Below are positions 26,576 to 34,591 of a stretch of DNA of 64,000 bases, one piece after another. The first letter of the stretch is position 1, and every line of letters begins with the position of its first letter. The DNA comes from Desulfovibrio sp. JY. Lineage in GTDB: Bacteria; Desulfobacterota; Desulfovibrionia; Desulfovibrionales; Desulfovibrionaceae. Location: positions 310,001 to 374,000 of the forward strand of contig CP082962.1 of NCBI GenBank assembly GCA_021730285.1, written 5' to 3'. A model generated the notes under the pieces. That model was not told the origin of the DNA and searched no databases. It saw nothing but the letters and a program-made list of their open reading frames with translations. A program made the translations under genes and the position numbers.

Positions 26576-27418
26576 ATGGAGATCACAAGCGCGACATCGT
26601 CCTTCACGGCGCGTCTTGCCGTATCGCAAAAAACGGCCACAACCGGGACGCAACAAGCCGATGCGAGCGCATCCCCGACCGACGCCAGCCCCGCGTATCA
26701 GCGGGCCATGGGAACAACGGCCGGGGGCGCATCGAATGTCCTGGCCAGTAATTTCGTCCAAACGAATTATGAAAGATCGAAATACCTCACGGCAACGATC
26801 ACGAGTCTTCAAACGGACATGAGCTTCAGCGCCAAGATGGGTTCCTTGATCGGGAGCCTCGACGCGCAGTATGCCGCCCTTACCAGCAGCGGCGTTTCAA
26901 GATATGCCGCCGACGCCATCATGCAGCACAAGGTGAAAGACGGCGTCAAGCAGGTGACCAACGACGAATATATGGACCAATCGGCCGACACTTTAAACGA
27001 CCTCAAGGACGACATCGAACAGCGGGCCGAAGAGGCGACCCAGCCCAAAGACGCCAGCCAGGGCGACACGTCCGGGACCACAGACACGAACGCTTCGACC
27101 GATGCGGCCACGACGCCGACCGATCAGGCCGCGTCCCCCGGGCAGGACGCCGCAGCAACAGCCGACACGGAAGAAAACGGCGGACAGCAAGACACTCCTT
27201 CACCCGATTCCTCCGTAGCCGCCCCCGCCGCCGATGCGCAGGGAAACGCCGGTCAGCAGGACGCAACCGCTGCCGTATCCGCCACCGAGGAAATCGCACA
27301 GGCTGCCGCGGCCGCCGCCTCGTCCGCTGCCGTGCAAGGCAGCACCACAGCACGCGAACCCGCGCAAGCTCCCGCCCAGACGCAGCCGACGACCGCATCC
27401 GTGGATATCCTGGTCTGA
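26576..27418 (+). CDS. Unknown acidic, low-complexity protein, possible flagellar-regulon member
   Basis: I do not recognise a family for this 280-residue protein. It has no cysteine, no signal peptide and no membrane helix. The N-terminus is Ser/Thr/Ala/Gln-rich (MEITSATSSFTARLAV), the middle (about 60-150) is predicted helical with a charged segment (LNDLKDDIEQRAEEA), and the C-terminal 130 residues are Ala/Thr/Gln/Asp-rich repeats of low complexity. Such composition is common among flagellar or type III export substrates and extracellular proteins. GGGAGG gives a strong ribosome site. The upstream sigma-28-like promoter suggests flagellar co-regulation; both points are inference. Confidence 0.7.
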   Translation: MEITSATSSFTARLAVSQKTATTGTQQADASASPTDASPAYQRAMGTTAGGASNVLASNFVQTNYERSKYLTATITSLQTDMSFSAKMGSLIGSLDAQYAALTSSGVSRYAADAIMQHKVKDGVKQVTNDEYMDQSADTLNDLKDDIEQRAEEATQPKDASQGDTSGTTDTNASTDAATTPTDQAASPGQDAAATADTEENGGQQDTPSPDSSVAAPAADAQGNAGQQDATAAVSATEEIAQAAAAAASSAAVQGSTTAREPAQAPAQTQPTTASVDILV

Positions 27419-27504
27419 GATAAAAACGCCCCGGGACCGGGGCGCATGAAAAAGGAAGCGCTCGCCGACGAGGCGCCCCTTGAAAACTTTAGGAAGGGGA
27501 GAGC

Positions 27505-27546
27505 GCGAGAGGGGAAACCCTTTCTTGAAAGGGTTTCCCCTCTCGC
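27505..27546. repeat. Type-A intergenic hairpin
   Basis: GCGAGAGGGGAAACCCTTTC pairs with its complement around TTG, between the convergent unknown gene and ssb. The flank CTTTAGGAAGGGGAGA matches the mirror-image flank of other type-A copies. Confidence 0.8.
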
Positions 27547-27557
27547 ATTTTCTTTTC

Positions 27558-28151
27558 TTAAAACGGCACGTCATCCATGCCCGAGGCTTCGGAGGGGAAG
27601 GCCGGGCCGAGGTCTTCGTCCTGCTGGCGCGGCTGCTGCTGGCGGGGTGCGCCGCCCTGCTGGCCGCCGGCCGGGCCGCCGTAGCCGCCTTGCTGGCCAC
27701 CCTGCTGCCCGCCGCCCTGCTGCCCGCCGCCCTGATAGGACCGCCGGCCGCCCTGCTGGGGCGCGAAACCCTCGTCGCCCATGGGCGCGTCCGCCGCCAT
27801 GCCGCCGCGCGAATCGAGGCCCTGGACGGTGTGTCCCGGCCCGGTCACCACCACCTCGGTGGTGTAGCGCTTCTGGCCCTGCTGATCGTCCCAGCTGCGG
27901 GTGCGAAGCGTCCCTTCGATGTAGACCAGCCGGCCCTTGGCGAGGTAGTTGCCGCAAAATTCCGCCGAACGGCCAAAAACGGCCACCCGGTGCCATTCCG
28001 TGCGCTCGACCTTGTTGCCTTCGCGGTCCTTGTAGGATTCGTCCGTGGCCACGGAAAAGTTGGCCACCGGACTGCCCGAGGGCAAATAGGTCAGCTTGGG
28101 GTCCTGCCCGAGCCGGCCGACTAAAATGACCTTGTTGATGCTGCCGGCCAT
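27558..28151 (-). CDS. ssb: Single-stranded DNA-binding protein
   Basis: The 197-residue protein has an N-terminal OB fold (1-110: [53 protein letters not shown]). A long Gly/Gln-rich linker follows, and the tail ends in the acidic GMDDVPF, the tip that recruits replication and repair partners. All features are standard for bacterial SSB; the linker is longer than in E. coli. It follows two small genes on the same strand. Confidence 0.96.
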   Translation of the reverse strand: MAGSINKVILVGRLGQDPKLTYLPSGSPVANFSVATDESYKDREGNKVERTEWHRVAVFGRSAEFCGNYLAKGRLVYIEGTLRTRSWDDQQGQKRYTTEVVVTGPGHTVQGLDSRGGMAADAPMGDEGFAPQQGGRRSYQGGGQQGGGQQGGQQGGYGGPAGGQQGGAPRQQQPRQQDEDLGPAFPSEASGMDDVPF

Positions 28152-28197
28152 ATCGTGCCTCCTGCGCCCGCGCCGAAGCGCGTCTTTCGAAAAATGA

Positions 28198-28545
28198 TTA
28201 CGGTTTGGGAGCGAGCTTTTCCAGCTCGCCCAGGGCGTCTTCCAGGGCGTAGCTCAGGCTGTCCGCGCTCTTGGGATCGCGGTCGCCAAGGGCCGCTTCC
28301 AGGGACGCCTTGAGAGCCATGGCCTTTTCCACACCGGGCAAAAGCGCCTGACGATCGGCCCCGGGCAGATCGCCTAGACGCACCTTGTCGTCGAGAGCCT
28401 GGGTCAGTTCCAAAAGGCCCCGAGGTTCCGCGGCCGGCGTGGCGGCCACGGGCCAGGCCAGGGCATACAGCCTGCCGTAGCGAGCCTCGGCCGCCGCCTC
28501 GTCATAGGTCGTCGCCGTAACGCGGATCTGCAGGTACTTTCCCAT
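28198..28545 (-). CDS. Small hypothetical protein next to the biotin-carrier-like gene
   Basis: This 115-residue protein has no family I can name. It begins [23 protein letters not shown] and is mostly helical and acidic, without cysteines or membrane segments. The start at 28545 follows GGGAG and lies 2 bases after the stop of the biotin-carrier-like gene, so the two are probably translated together. A role linked to the carboxylase is possible but unproven. Confidence 0.7.
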   Translation of the reverse strand: MGKYLQIRVTATTYDEAAAEARYGRLYALAWPVAATPAAEPRGLLELTQALDDKVRLGDLPGADRQALLPGVEKAMALKASLEAALGDRDPKSADSLSYALEDALGELEKLAPKP

Positions 28546-28547
28546 GG

Positions 28548-29198
28548 CTACTCCCTTTCCTCCCAGTCCGTGCGAACCCGGTTGACCACGTCCTGGATGA
28601 GGCTTGTCTGGGACTCTGGGCATACGCCCACAAGGGGCGCGCCCTGGTCCACGTTCCGGTCGTGCTGAAAATACACCGCGTAAATGATGCCTTCCGGCCC
28701 TTCATAGGTCAGCGGCTTTTCCCGTTTCATACGCGAAACGATGAAAAGCTCCATGCCGTCCTTGACCGTTACCGAACGCGGCCCCGAGGCCTTGACCTTC
28801 TTGTCCACGCTGGGAATGAAATAATACTTGGCCCGCTCCGGCGCACGGAAAAGATAGAGCACCTGCTGGAGGATGGAGGCGATGACCTCGTCCTTGGACA
28901 GGTAGTGGCGGATGACGGCAAGCTCGGTCCCGGCCTCGACGAAGGCGCCTTCGAGTTCCCGGCGCATCTGGCCGACAGCCCCCTTGGCCTCGGCGTAAAT
29001 GGGCTTGTCGTTGTGCTCCCGGGTCAGCTTGGCCAAAAGCGTGCCCGGCTTTTCCCCATAGGTTCCCGAGGCGGGCACCACCCGGGCCCCGGCCTCGATG
29101 TCGGCGAAACGGACCACGCCCGTATGCGGCGCGGTGACCACGATCTCCTCGTAGGGCGAGGCCTTTATCTTTTCCAGCAAAGCTTTGACGTCTATCAC
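28548..29198 (-). CDS. Biotin carboxyl carrier-like protein with tandem lipoyl-type folds
   Basis: The 216-residue protein looks like two lipoyl/biotinyl-type barrels separated by a helical linker. The first is about 18-100 (VTAPHTGVVRFADIEAG, then VGQMRRELEGAFVEAGTEL). The second is about 140-195, where SRMKREKPLTYEGPEGIIY followed by DQGAPLVGV resembles the biotin-attachment hairpin. The attachment motif would be MKR (Lys158) instead of the usual MKM. It is downstream of the AccA-AccD fusion and the biotin carboxylase gene, so carrier function is the best guess. Whether Lys158 is biotinylated is uncertain. Confidence 0.6.
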   Translation of the reverse strand: MIDVKALLEKIKASPYEEIVVTAPHTGVVRFADIEAGARVVPASGTYGEKPGTLLAKLTREHNDKPIYAEAKGAVGQMRRELEGAFVEAGTELAVIRHYLSKDEVIASILQQVLYLFRAPERAKYYFIPSVDKKVKASGPRSVTVKDGMELFIVSRMKREKPLTYEGPEGIIYAVYFQHDRNVDQGAPLVGVCPESQTSLIQDVVNRVRTDWEERE

Positions 29199-29341
29199 GC
29201 GCTTCCCCTGTCGGCCTCTTCCGGCGCGACCTTGGAATTTCGAACGGTGTTACATTGGCCCCGGCGCCCTGGCAACAACGCCCCTGATCGAAGGGGCCGG
29301 GATTCGCCTCCCGGCAAGGAGGTCCAAGAGACCTTGTCGTC

Positions 29342-29421
29342 GGCCGGCGGGGCTGTTCGCGGCCGCGCGCGGCGCATATTCGAAGAATACGCCTTCGCGT
29401 CCCCGAACAGCCCCGCCGGCC
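29342..29421. repeat. Perfect 18-bp inverted repeat in the leader of the carrier-like gene
   Basis: GGCCGGCGGGGCTGTTCG (29342-29359) pairs exactly with 29404-29421. The 44-base loop contains a smaller ATATTCGAAGAAT dyad. It lies in the 394-base gene-free gap 29199-29592 together with a type-B hairpin; no gene is visible there. Confidence 0.65.
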
Positions 29422-29524
29422 CTGGCCAACACGCCTCATCTTCGGGGCGGCCTTCCCCCGGTCTTCTTTGCAAAAATGACCGGGCCAGACCCCATATCCC
29501 CTTTAAAAGTTGTTGAAGGGGGGT

Positions 29525-29560
29525 CCGGGGGGAAACTTTTTTCAAAAAGTTTCCCCCCGG
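29525..29560. repeat. Type-B intergenic hairpin
   Basis: CCGGGGGGAAACTTTTTT and its complement lie 32 bases past the stop of the minus-strand AccA-AccD gene. This is the placement expected of a terminator. Confidence 0.8.
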
Positions 29561-29592
29561 CCGCCGGAGGCGTCATCATCCCCCCCTCTTCC

Positions 29593-31839
29593 CTACCGAT
29601 AATACAAATTCCGGCCGCCGATGGTGAGGAGCACCTGCTTGAGATTCTTGCGAATCTCGCGGCGGTCCCAGATGCCCTGGATATGGCCCCGGGCCAGGGC
29701 GTTATGCGCCCGGTGGTAATCGGGCGGGATGTCGATGCCGGTGGTTTCCTTGATGACGCCCGGGCCGGCGAAGCCGATGTTGGCCGAGCGCACGGAGAAC
29801 TGGTAGGGCGAGCAGCCGAGGAAGCTCGCCACCGGGCCGGCGTAGGAATTGGTGTCGTAGAGCACCACGTAGAGGCCGCCGCTTTCGATGTAGCGCCGCA
29901 CAGCCATGGTGACGCGGGGCATCTGGATCAGGCCGTTTAAGCTCTCCTGGATGCGGATGCCGGCCGTGCCGTGGACGTAGGCCAGAAACGGATAGTGCCG
30001 CCGTCTGGCCCGGGCCAGGGCCCGGATGAACTTCTCGCCCTCGGCCGCGCCGACCGAGCCGCCGCGAAAGGCCGAATAGAGCACGGCGCACACGAGTTTG
30101 ACGCCGTCGATCTTGGCGTCGATGGACACGCAGGCGGACTTGCGGCCGGTCTTTTTCTTGGCGGCCTCGATCTTGTCCTCGAAGCCCGGGTAGTCCAGCG
30201 GATTGCCGGCCTCGATGTCGGCGTCGAACTCCACCACGGATTCCGGGTCGAAGACGTTGCCGAGCACCCACTGGTATTCCATGGGAAAGTGGTGGCCGCA
30301 GTGGACGCACACGCCGGCGAAGTCGCCGTAGAGGTCCGGGGCCCAGAGGTCCGGGCAGCCGTAGGTCTTGGCCTCGGGGCAGGTGACGGCCTTGTCCTCG
30401 GCGGCCTTGGGGCTGACGTAACGCCAGCCGAAGTCCTCCAGGCAGGCGCCCTGCTCGGGCTGGGACAGCTCCACCAGCATGCGGCTTTTTTCCGGATCGC
30501 AGGTGACGGGGGCGTTCTTGTCGCGGCCCTTGCGCAGGGGCGCGGTCAGCCGGCTGGCCACGAGCCGGGCCTCGGCCTCCAGGTCGCCGACGGTCTTTTT
30601 AAAATTCTTCAGATACTTGCCGACGAAGTCGTAGCGCAGAAAAGAATAGCCCGACCACAAGACGCTCTGGGCCCGGGAGGCGATGCGCGCGCCGGAGGGA
30701 CGGCTGTCGCGGTAGGCCGTCTCGGCCATGCGGCGGTACTTGCAGTAGCGCTTCCAGACCAGCCGGTCGGCGGCGGCGTCGTCGAGGGTCCAGCGCACGA
30801 ACATGCCCTCGGCGTCGTCGGCCTTACGTTTGGAGGCGACCAGGGCCCGGTAGAGCTTGAAGCCGGCGATGCCGAGAAAGACCTGGTCCGTGGCCTGGAT
30901 GACCTCCTGGCGCAGGTCCTTGAAGAAGTCGTAGTGATGGGGCCGCGCGCCAAGGGGCGGCTCCTCGATGACCTTGTCGACGTAGCCCATGCGCAGGTTG
31001 TCGGCGGCGGTGATGTTGAGCCTCGTGGCGCACTGGGCGATCAGGTCCGGGCTGACCCGCTGGCCCTGCCGGATGCCGGCCTCGATGGCGGCCGCGCCCT
31101 CCGGGGAAATGACGGAGTAGTAGCCGCGCGAGAGCATCATGCGCACGTCGGACAGGCCGATGGCCTCGGCCCCGCCCGAGCCGCCCTCGGAAATGACCGA
31201 CACCACGGGCACCCGCAGTCCGGCCATCTCGTAGAGGTTGCGGGCGATCTGCTGGGCCGCGCCGGGAAAGTCCTCCACCGGAAAGGCCCCGGGGGTGAAG
31301 ACGTAGGTGTGGATGGGGATGCGCTCGGTCTCGGCCACCTTCATGTATTGCAGGGCCTTGGCGTTGCCCCAGGGCTTGACCGAACCGCCGTTGCGAAATT
31401 CCTGGCCGTGGCCCTTTTCCTGGCCGATGACCATGACGGGCTGGTTTATGACCTTGTCGCCCTTGCGCCGGGTGATGTAGGCCCGAGCGATGAGCATGCT
31501 CGGGTCGATGGAGTACTCGTCCTGGCCGCCGATCTCGGTGTAGTTGTCGTAGACGTTTTCCAGGATGTCCTTGAGGCTCACCCGGGCGGGATGGCGCACG
31601 ATGCGCACCATGTCCATGGGGACAAGCTCTTCGTCGAGCTTTTTCTCCAGAAAGGCGAACAGGTCTTCGATCTGGCGCAGCATCTGGGCTTTTTCGCCCG
31701 GGGCGGACTTGTCCCTGGCGGCCAGTTCGTCGAGGCGGGACTGCATGAGCGCGATATTGGCGTTATCGCGCCCGCCGAAAATGTCCTTTATGTAGCTTAA
31801 GCGATCGGCCAGTTCGACGACGCGCTTTTCGATTTCCAT
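29593..31839 (-). CDS. Acetyl/acyl-CoA carboxylase carboxyltransferase, fused alpha (AccA-like) and beta (AccD-like) subunits
   Basis: The 748-residue protein joins an AccA-like crotonase-fold half (about 1-310, with GQEKGHGQEFRNGG, EGGSGGAEAIG and SPEGAAAIEAG) to an AccD-like half (about 470-748). Near the junction is a four-Cys zinc ribbon, CPEAKTYGC and CVHC, typical of AccD. Later come GSVGAAEGEKFIRAL and IGFAGPGVIKETTG. It should transfer CO2 from carboxybiotin to an acyl-CoA, classically acetyl-CoA for fatty acid synthesis. The fusion order alpha then beta is the reverse of most fused forms. The start at 31839 has a weak ribosome site. A biotin carboxylase gene lies upstream on the same strand. 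Confidence 0.88.
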   Translation of the reverse strand: MEIEKRVVELADRLSYIKDIFGGRDNANIALMQSRLDELAARDKSAPGEKAQMLRQIEDLFAFLEKKLDEELVPMDMVRIVRHPARVSLKDILENVYDNYTEIGGQDEYSIDPSMLIARAYITRRKGDKVINQPVMVIGQEKGHGQEFRNGGSVKPWGNAKALQYMKVAETERIPIHTYVFTPGAFPVEDFPGAAQQIARNLYEMAGLRVPVVSVISEGGSGGAEAIGLSDVRMMLSRGYYSVISPEGAAAIEAGIRQGQRVSPDLIAQCATRLNITAADNLRMGYVDKVIEEPPLGARPHHYDFFKDLRQEVIQATDQVFLGIAGFKLYRALVASKRKADDAEGMFVRWTLDDAAADRLVWKRYCKYRRMAETAYRDSRPSGARIASRAQSVLWSGYSFLRYDFVGKYLKNFKKTVGDLEAEARLVASRLTAPLRKGRDKNAPVTCDPEKSRMLVELSQPEQGACLEDFGWRYVSPKAAEDKAVTCPEAKTYGCPDLWAPDLYGDFAGVCVHCGHHFPMEYQWVLGNVFDPESVVEFDADIEAGNPLDYPGFEDKIEAAKKKTGRKSACVSIDAKIDGVKLVCAVLYSAFRGGSVGAAEGEKFIRALARARRRHYPFLAYVHGTAGIRIQESLNGLIQMPRVTMAVRRYIESGGLYVVLYDTNSYAGPVASFLGCSPYQFSVRSANIGFAGPGVIKETTGIDIPPDYHRAHNALARGHIQGIWDRREIRKNLKQVLLTIGGRNLYYR

Positions 31840-31985
31840 ATGGCGTATTCCCAGGCGTCCCGGCGTGCGTCCGACCTCCGGCATGGGCGGCTGGCGGTCC
31901 GGCGCGCGGGCCGGGGGGCTCGTGCCGCGTCCGGCAATTTCCCGAAAGTCTTGTCGTAACGCAACGAACCGAGTTTATAGTTTAA

Positions 31986-32016
31986 GTTCACGAAAAACAT
32001 GCATGTTTTTGTGAAC
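31986..32016. promoter_or_regulatory. 31-base palindrome between the carboxylase genes
   Basis: GTTCAC, one unpaired G, AAAAACATG, then CATGTTTTT and GTGAAC form a nearly perfect palindrome. On the minus strand a TATAAA box lies about 10 bases beyond it. It may be an operator for the AccA-AccD transcript or a hairpin ending the biotin carboxylase transcript. Confidence 0.5.
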
Positions 32017-32022
32017 GGGCTG

Positions 32023-33441
32023 CTAGAATTGCAGGATGGTGGCGGTCTTGTCCCGCAGAAACCGGACGTTGGACTTTAGCTCCGTTTTGGAGTCGTCCTC
32101 GCCGGACAGGGTCAGCTCGTCGAGATAGGCCACCCCGCGTTTTTTGGCCTCGGCCAGATCCTTGCCCCAGACGATGGCCAGGGCCAGGTTGGGGTCGTAG
32201 TCCGTGGGGATCTCGTAGGGGGCGTCCATGGGGATGTGGGTGTAAAGCTTCGCCCAGGGCAGGCTCGGGGCCAGAAACTGGTCGATGCGGCCGACCCAGG
32301 GCGTGAAGCGGTTGGCCGGATCCTCGGCGATGATGCGGTATTCGATGCCGACGCCATCAAAGGTCACGTCGGACTGGTCATAGCCCAGAGGCTCGCCCAG
32401 GCCAAGGCGTATCTGCTCGGCAATGAGGTTGACGTCCCCGTTGCCCCGGATGCGCGAGATGGCCGCGGACACGCCGTTTTCCACCTGGATGCGGGTGTTG
32501 ACCTCCATGAGGAACGGCTGGCCCGTGGGCGAGACGATCCACTCCCAGGTGCCGACGTTGTCGTAGCCCACCTCGCGGGCCATGGCCAGGGAGTAGCCCA
32601 CGATGTCGCCCAAGACCCTGGCCGCGTCGAAAGCGTAGTCCACCTCTCCCGGGCGGAACCCGGGAGCCACCTCCAAGCGCTTTTGCCGGCCCGTGGACTG
32701 GATGGTGCAGTTGCGCGTGCCGAAGTGCACGATGCCCTTGCCCGTGCGGTCGCCGACGATCTGCACCTCGAGGTGGTTGAAGTCGAAAATGCGCTGCTCG
32801 ATCAGCACGCCCTCGTCGTGGAACTGGCGCTTGGCATAGTTGCGCACGCGCCGGTAGACGGTCTTGAACTGATCGATGTCGTAGATTTCCTCGATGCCCA
32901 TGCCGCCGCCGCCGGCCGAGGCCTTGACCAGGACCACGGAGTTGACGATGCCCTGCTCGGCCTGGAAGGCAAACAGGGTCTCGGCGATCTCCTCGGCCTC
33001 CATCTCGTCGTAGACCGGGCGGTCCGAGCCGGGAACCGTCGGGATGGACAGGCTTCTGGCCAGGCGCTTGGTGTTGATCTTGTCGCCGAGCGACCGGATG
33101 ATGCGCCAGGAGGGTCCGATAAAGACCAGCGGGCGCGAGCGCTCGGACACGCGGCGGGCGAAGCGGAAATCCTCGGCGAAAAAGCCGTAGCCCGGGTGGA
33201 TGGCGGTGGCTCCGGCATGGTCGGCCACGGCCAGAAGCTCGTTGGCGTCGTGGTAGGAGCTTATGCGGTAGGCGGCCTCGGGGCCGCCCAGGGACCGGGC
33301 CAGGGCCAGATGGCCCGAAGCCGCGTCGGCCTTGGTATGGACGCAAACAAAATCCAGGCCGAGCGAAACGCAAGCCTGGATGATGCGCATGGCGATCTCG
33401 CCCCGGTTGGCAACCAGGACCTTATGTTTATTCGTCGGCAC
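32023..33441 (-). CDS. accC: Biotin carboxylase (divergent AccC-like)
   Basis: The 472-residue ATP-grasp enzyme shows KVLVANRGEIAMRI at the N-terminus, HPGYGFFAE (82-90), the glycine-rich ATP loop KASAGGGGMGIEE, and the catalytic strand MEVNTRIQVEN near 310. It should carboxylate biotin with ATP and bicarbonate. Two usually strict segments differ: VEH is VEN, and the bicarbonate/biotin segment reads RNCTIQSTGRQK instead of RxCSxQRRxQK. It starts with GTG at 33441, overlapping the small PilZ gene by 14 bases, so translational coupling is likely. Downstream is the carboxyltransferase fusion. Confidence 0.85.
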   Translation of the reverse strand: MPTNKHKVLVANRGEIAMRIIQACVSLGLDFVCVHTKADAASGHLALARSLGGPEAAYRISSYHDANELLAVADHAGATAIHPGYGFFAEDFRFARRVSERSRPLVFIGPSWRIIRSLGDKINTKRLARSLSIPTVPGSDRPVYDEMEAEEIAETLFAFQAEQGIVNSVVLVKASAGGGGMGIEEIYDIDQFKTVYRRVRNYAKRQFHDEGVLIEQRIFDFNHLEVQIVGDRTGKGIVHFGTRNCTIQSTGRQKRLEVAPGFRPGEVDYAFDAARVLGDIVGYSLAMAREVGYDNVGTWEWIVSPTGQPFLMEVNTRIQVENGVSAAISRIRGNGDVNLIAEQIRLGLGEPLGYDQSDVTFDGVGIEYRIIAEDPANRFTPWVGRIDQFLAPSLPWAKLYTHIPMDAPYEIPTDYDPNLALAIVWGKDLAEAKKRGVAYLDELTLSGEDDSKTELKSNVRFLRDKTATILQF

Positions 33442-33841
33442 GATCCGTCTTTTTATCCTCAAGTTTATCGGCCATCTCCCGCGCCTTGCGCAGGTCGATG
33501 CGCCGCTTTTGAATCTCCAGCACCAGCTTGTCGAGCCAGGCTTCCTGGCGCAACGAAAGCTCCCCGAAGGCCAATCCGGCCAATCCCTTCGCCCCGGTCC
33601 GGGCCACCGTGACCGGCAGTCCGGCAATAAGCGCCTTGGGGCCGATGGCCAGACTCAAAAGGCCCTTGCGCCCAAGCGCCAAGCCTCCCGCGGCATCGAC
33701 CACGGCCAGACCCGCGGCGCTGACATCGTGGACCGCATAGGCGGTCTCGTCGCCCTCGAAGCGGGCGAACAGGCCGCGCACGCGCTCCCTGTAAGCGGCG
33801 CGCTTGCCGACCTCGCCTTCCAGCTTGAACGTAAAGTCCAT
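33428..33841 (-). CDS. Small PilZ-domain protein (motAB operon)
   Basis: The 137-residue protein carries RAAYR (14-18, RxxxR) and DVSAAG (39-44, [D/N]xSxxG), the two c-di-GMP contact motifs of PilZ. A charged helix follows (about 95-137). It lies 9 bases after motB and overlaps the biotin carboxylase start by 14 bases. A PilZ protein next to stator genes suggests a YcgR-like brake on the flagellar motor. That role is inferred from context. Confidence 0.78.
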   Translation of the reverse strand: MDFTFKLEGEVGKRAAYRERVRGLFARFEGDETAYAVHDVSAAGLAVVDAAGGLALGRKGLLSLAIGPKALIAGLPVTVARTGAKGLAGLAFGELSLRQEAWLDKLVLEIQKRRIDLRKAREMADKLEDKKTDRADE

Positions 33842-33850
33842 GCCGGGCTC

Positions 33851-34591
33851 CTACTCGCCGATCCAGCGTTCCAAAACGAACTCCACGCGCTGGTTGCGCG
33901 CCCGATGCTCCGGGGTGTCGTTCGGATAGAGGGGTTCTAAATCAGCTAATCCGGTGGCTGTCAATCGGTTGGGGGGCATGCCCAAGGAGACCATATAGCG
34001 CAGGACGGCAACGGCCCGCAATGAGGAAACCTCCCAATTGTCGCGGAAACGGCTCCCCGCCCCGGGCGGTTGGTTGTCGGTGAATCCCCGGATATTGACG
34101 CGCTCCCCCGCGGTCTTGATGAGAAAGCCGTACAGCGTGCGCAGCCTTTCCTTGCCCTGTTCGGTCAGGTCCACGCCATCCTTGGGGAAAAGCACGCCGG
34201 CGGGAAAGGCGATGGTGATCTTGCCCGCTTCGAGGGTGGCGGCCACCACGCCGTCGAGGCCCTTGGTCGAAACGTAGGAGCGGAACTGGTCGTAGACGCG
34301 GCGCTGTTCGCCGATGATGCGCTGGCGGATGCGGGCCTGCTCGACCAGGGTGGACATATCGGGCGTGGCGATGGGAGCCGAGGCGACGGCCTTGCTCTTG
34401 TTGCCGAGCGCGTTTCGCACCGAGGAAAACGAATCCGTGAACTTCTTGACGTCCAGGCTCGACATGGAAAAAAGCATGATGAAAAAGGTCATGAGGAGCA
34501 TGGACAGGTCGGAGAGGGTGGTCAGCCATTGGCTGGAAGTCTCGATCTCCTCGTCGTCGTCATCAAGGCCGGTTTGCTCATCGTCGCTCAT
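33851..34591 (-). CDS. motB: Flagellar motor stator protein MotB
   Basis: The 246-residue protein has one N-terminal transmembrane helix containing the proton-path aspartate (Asp28 in TTLSDLSMLLMTFF). A periplasmic plug/linker follows, then an OmpA-like peptidoglycan-binding domain (about 115-240, RVNIRGFTDNQPPG and NRLTATGLADLEPL). Together with MotA it forms the ion-driven stator that anchors to peptidoglycan. The start at 34591 follows GGGAG and overlaps the motA end by 14 bases. Confidence 0.93.
   Translation of the reverse strand: MSDDEQTGLDDDDEEIETSSQWLTTLSDLSMLLMTFFIMLFSMSSLDVKKFTDSFSSVRNALGNKSKAVASAPIATPDMSTLVEQARIRQRIIGEQRRVYDQFRSYVSTKGLDGVVAATLEAGKITIAFPAGVLFPKDGVDLTEQGKERLRTLYGFLIKTAGERVNIRGFTDNQPPGAGSRFRDNWEVSSLRAVAVLRYMVSLGMPPNRLTATGLADLEPLYPNDTPEHRARNQRVEFVLERWIGE

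Noticed and set aside
28548-29198. Ordinary BCCP call for the carrier-like protein
   Set aside because: The attachment motif is MKR rather than MKM and the protein has two barrel-like regions, so a plain BCCP label would overstate certainty.
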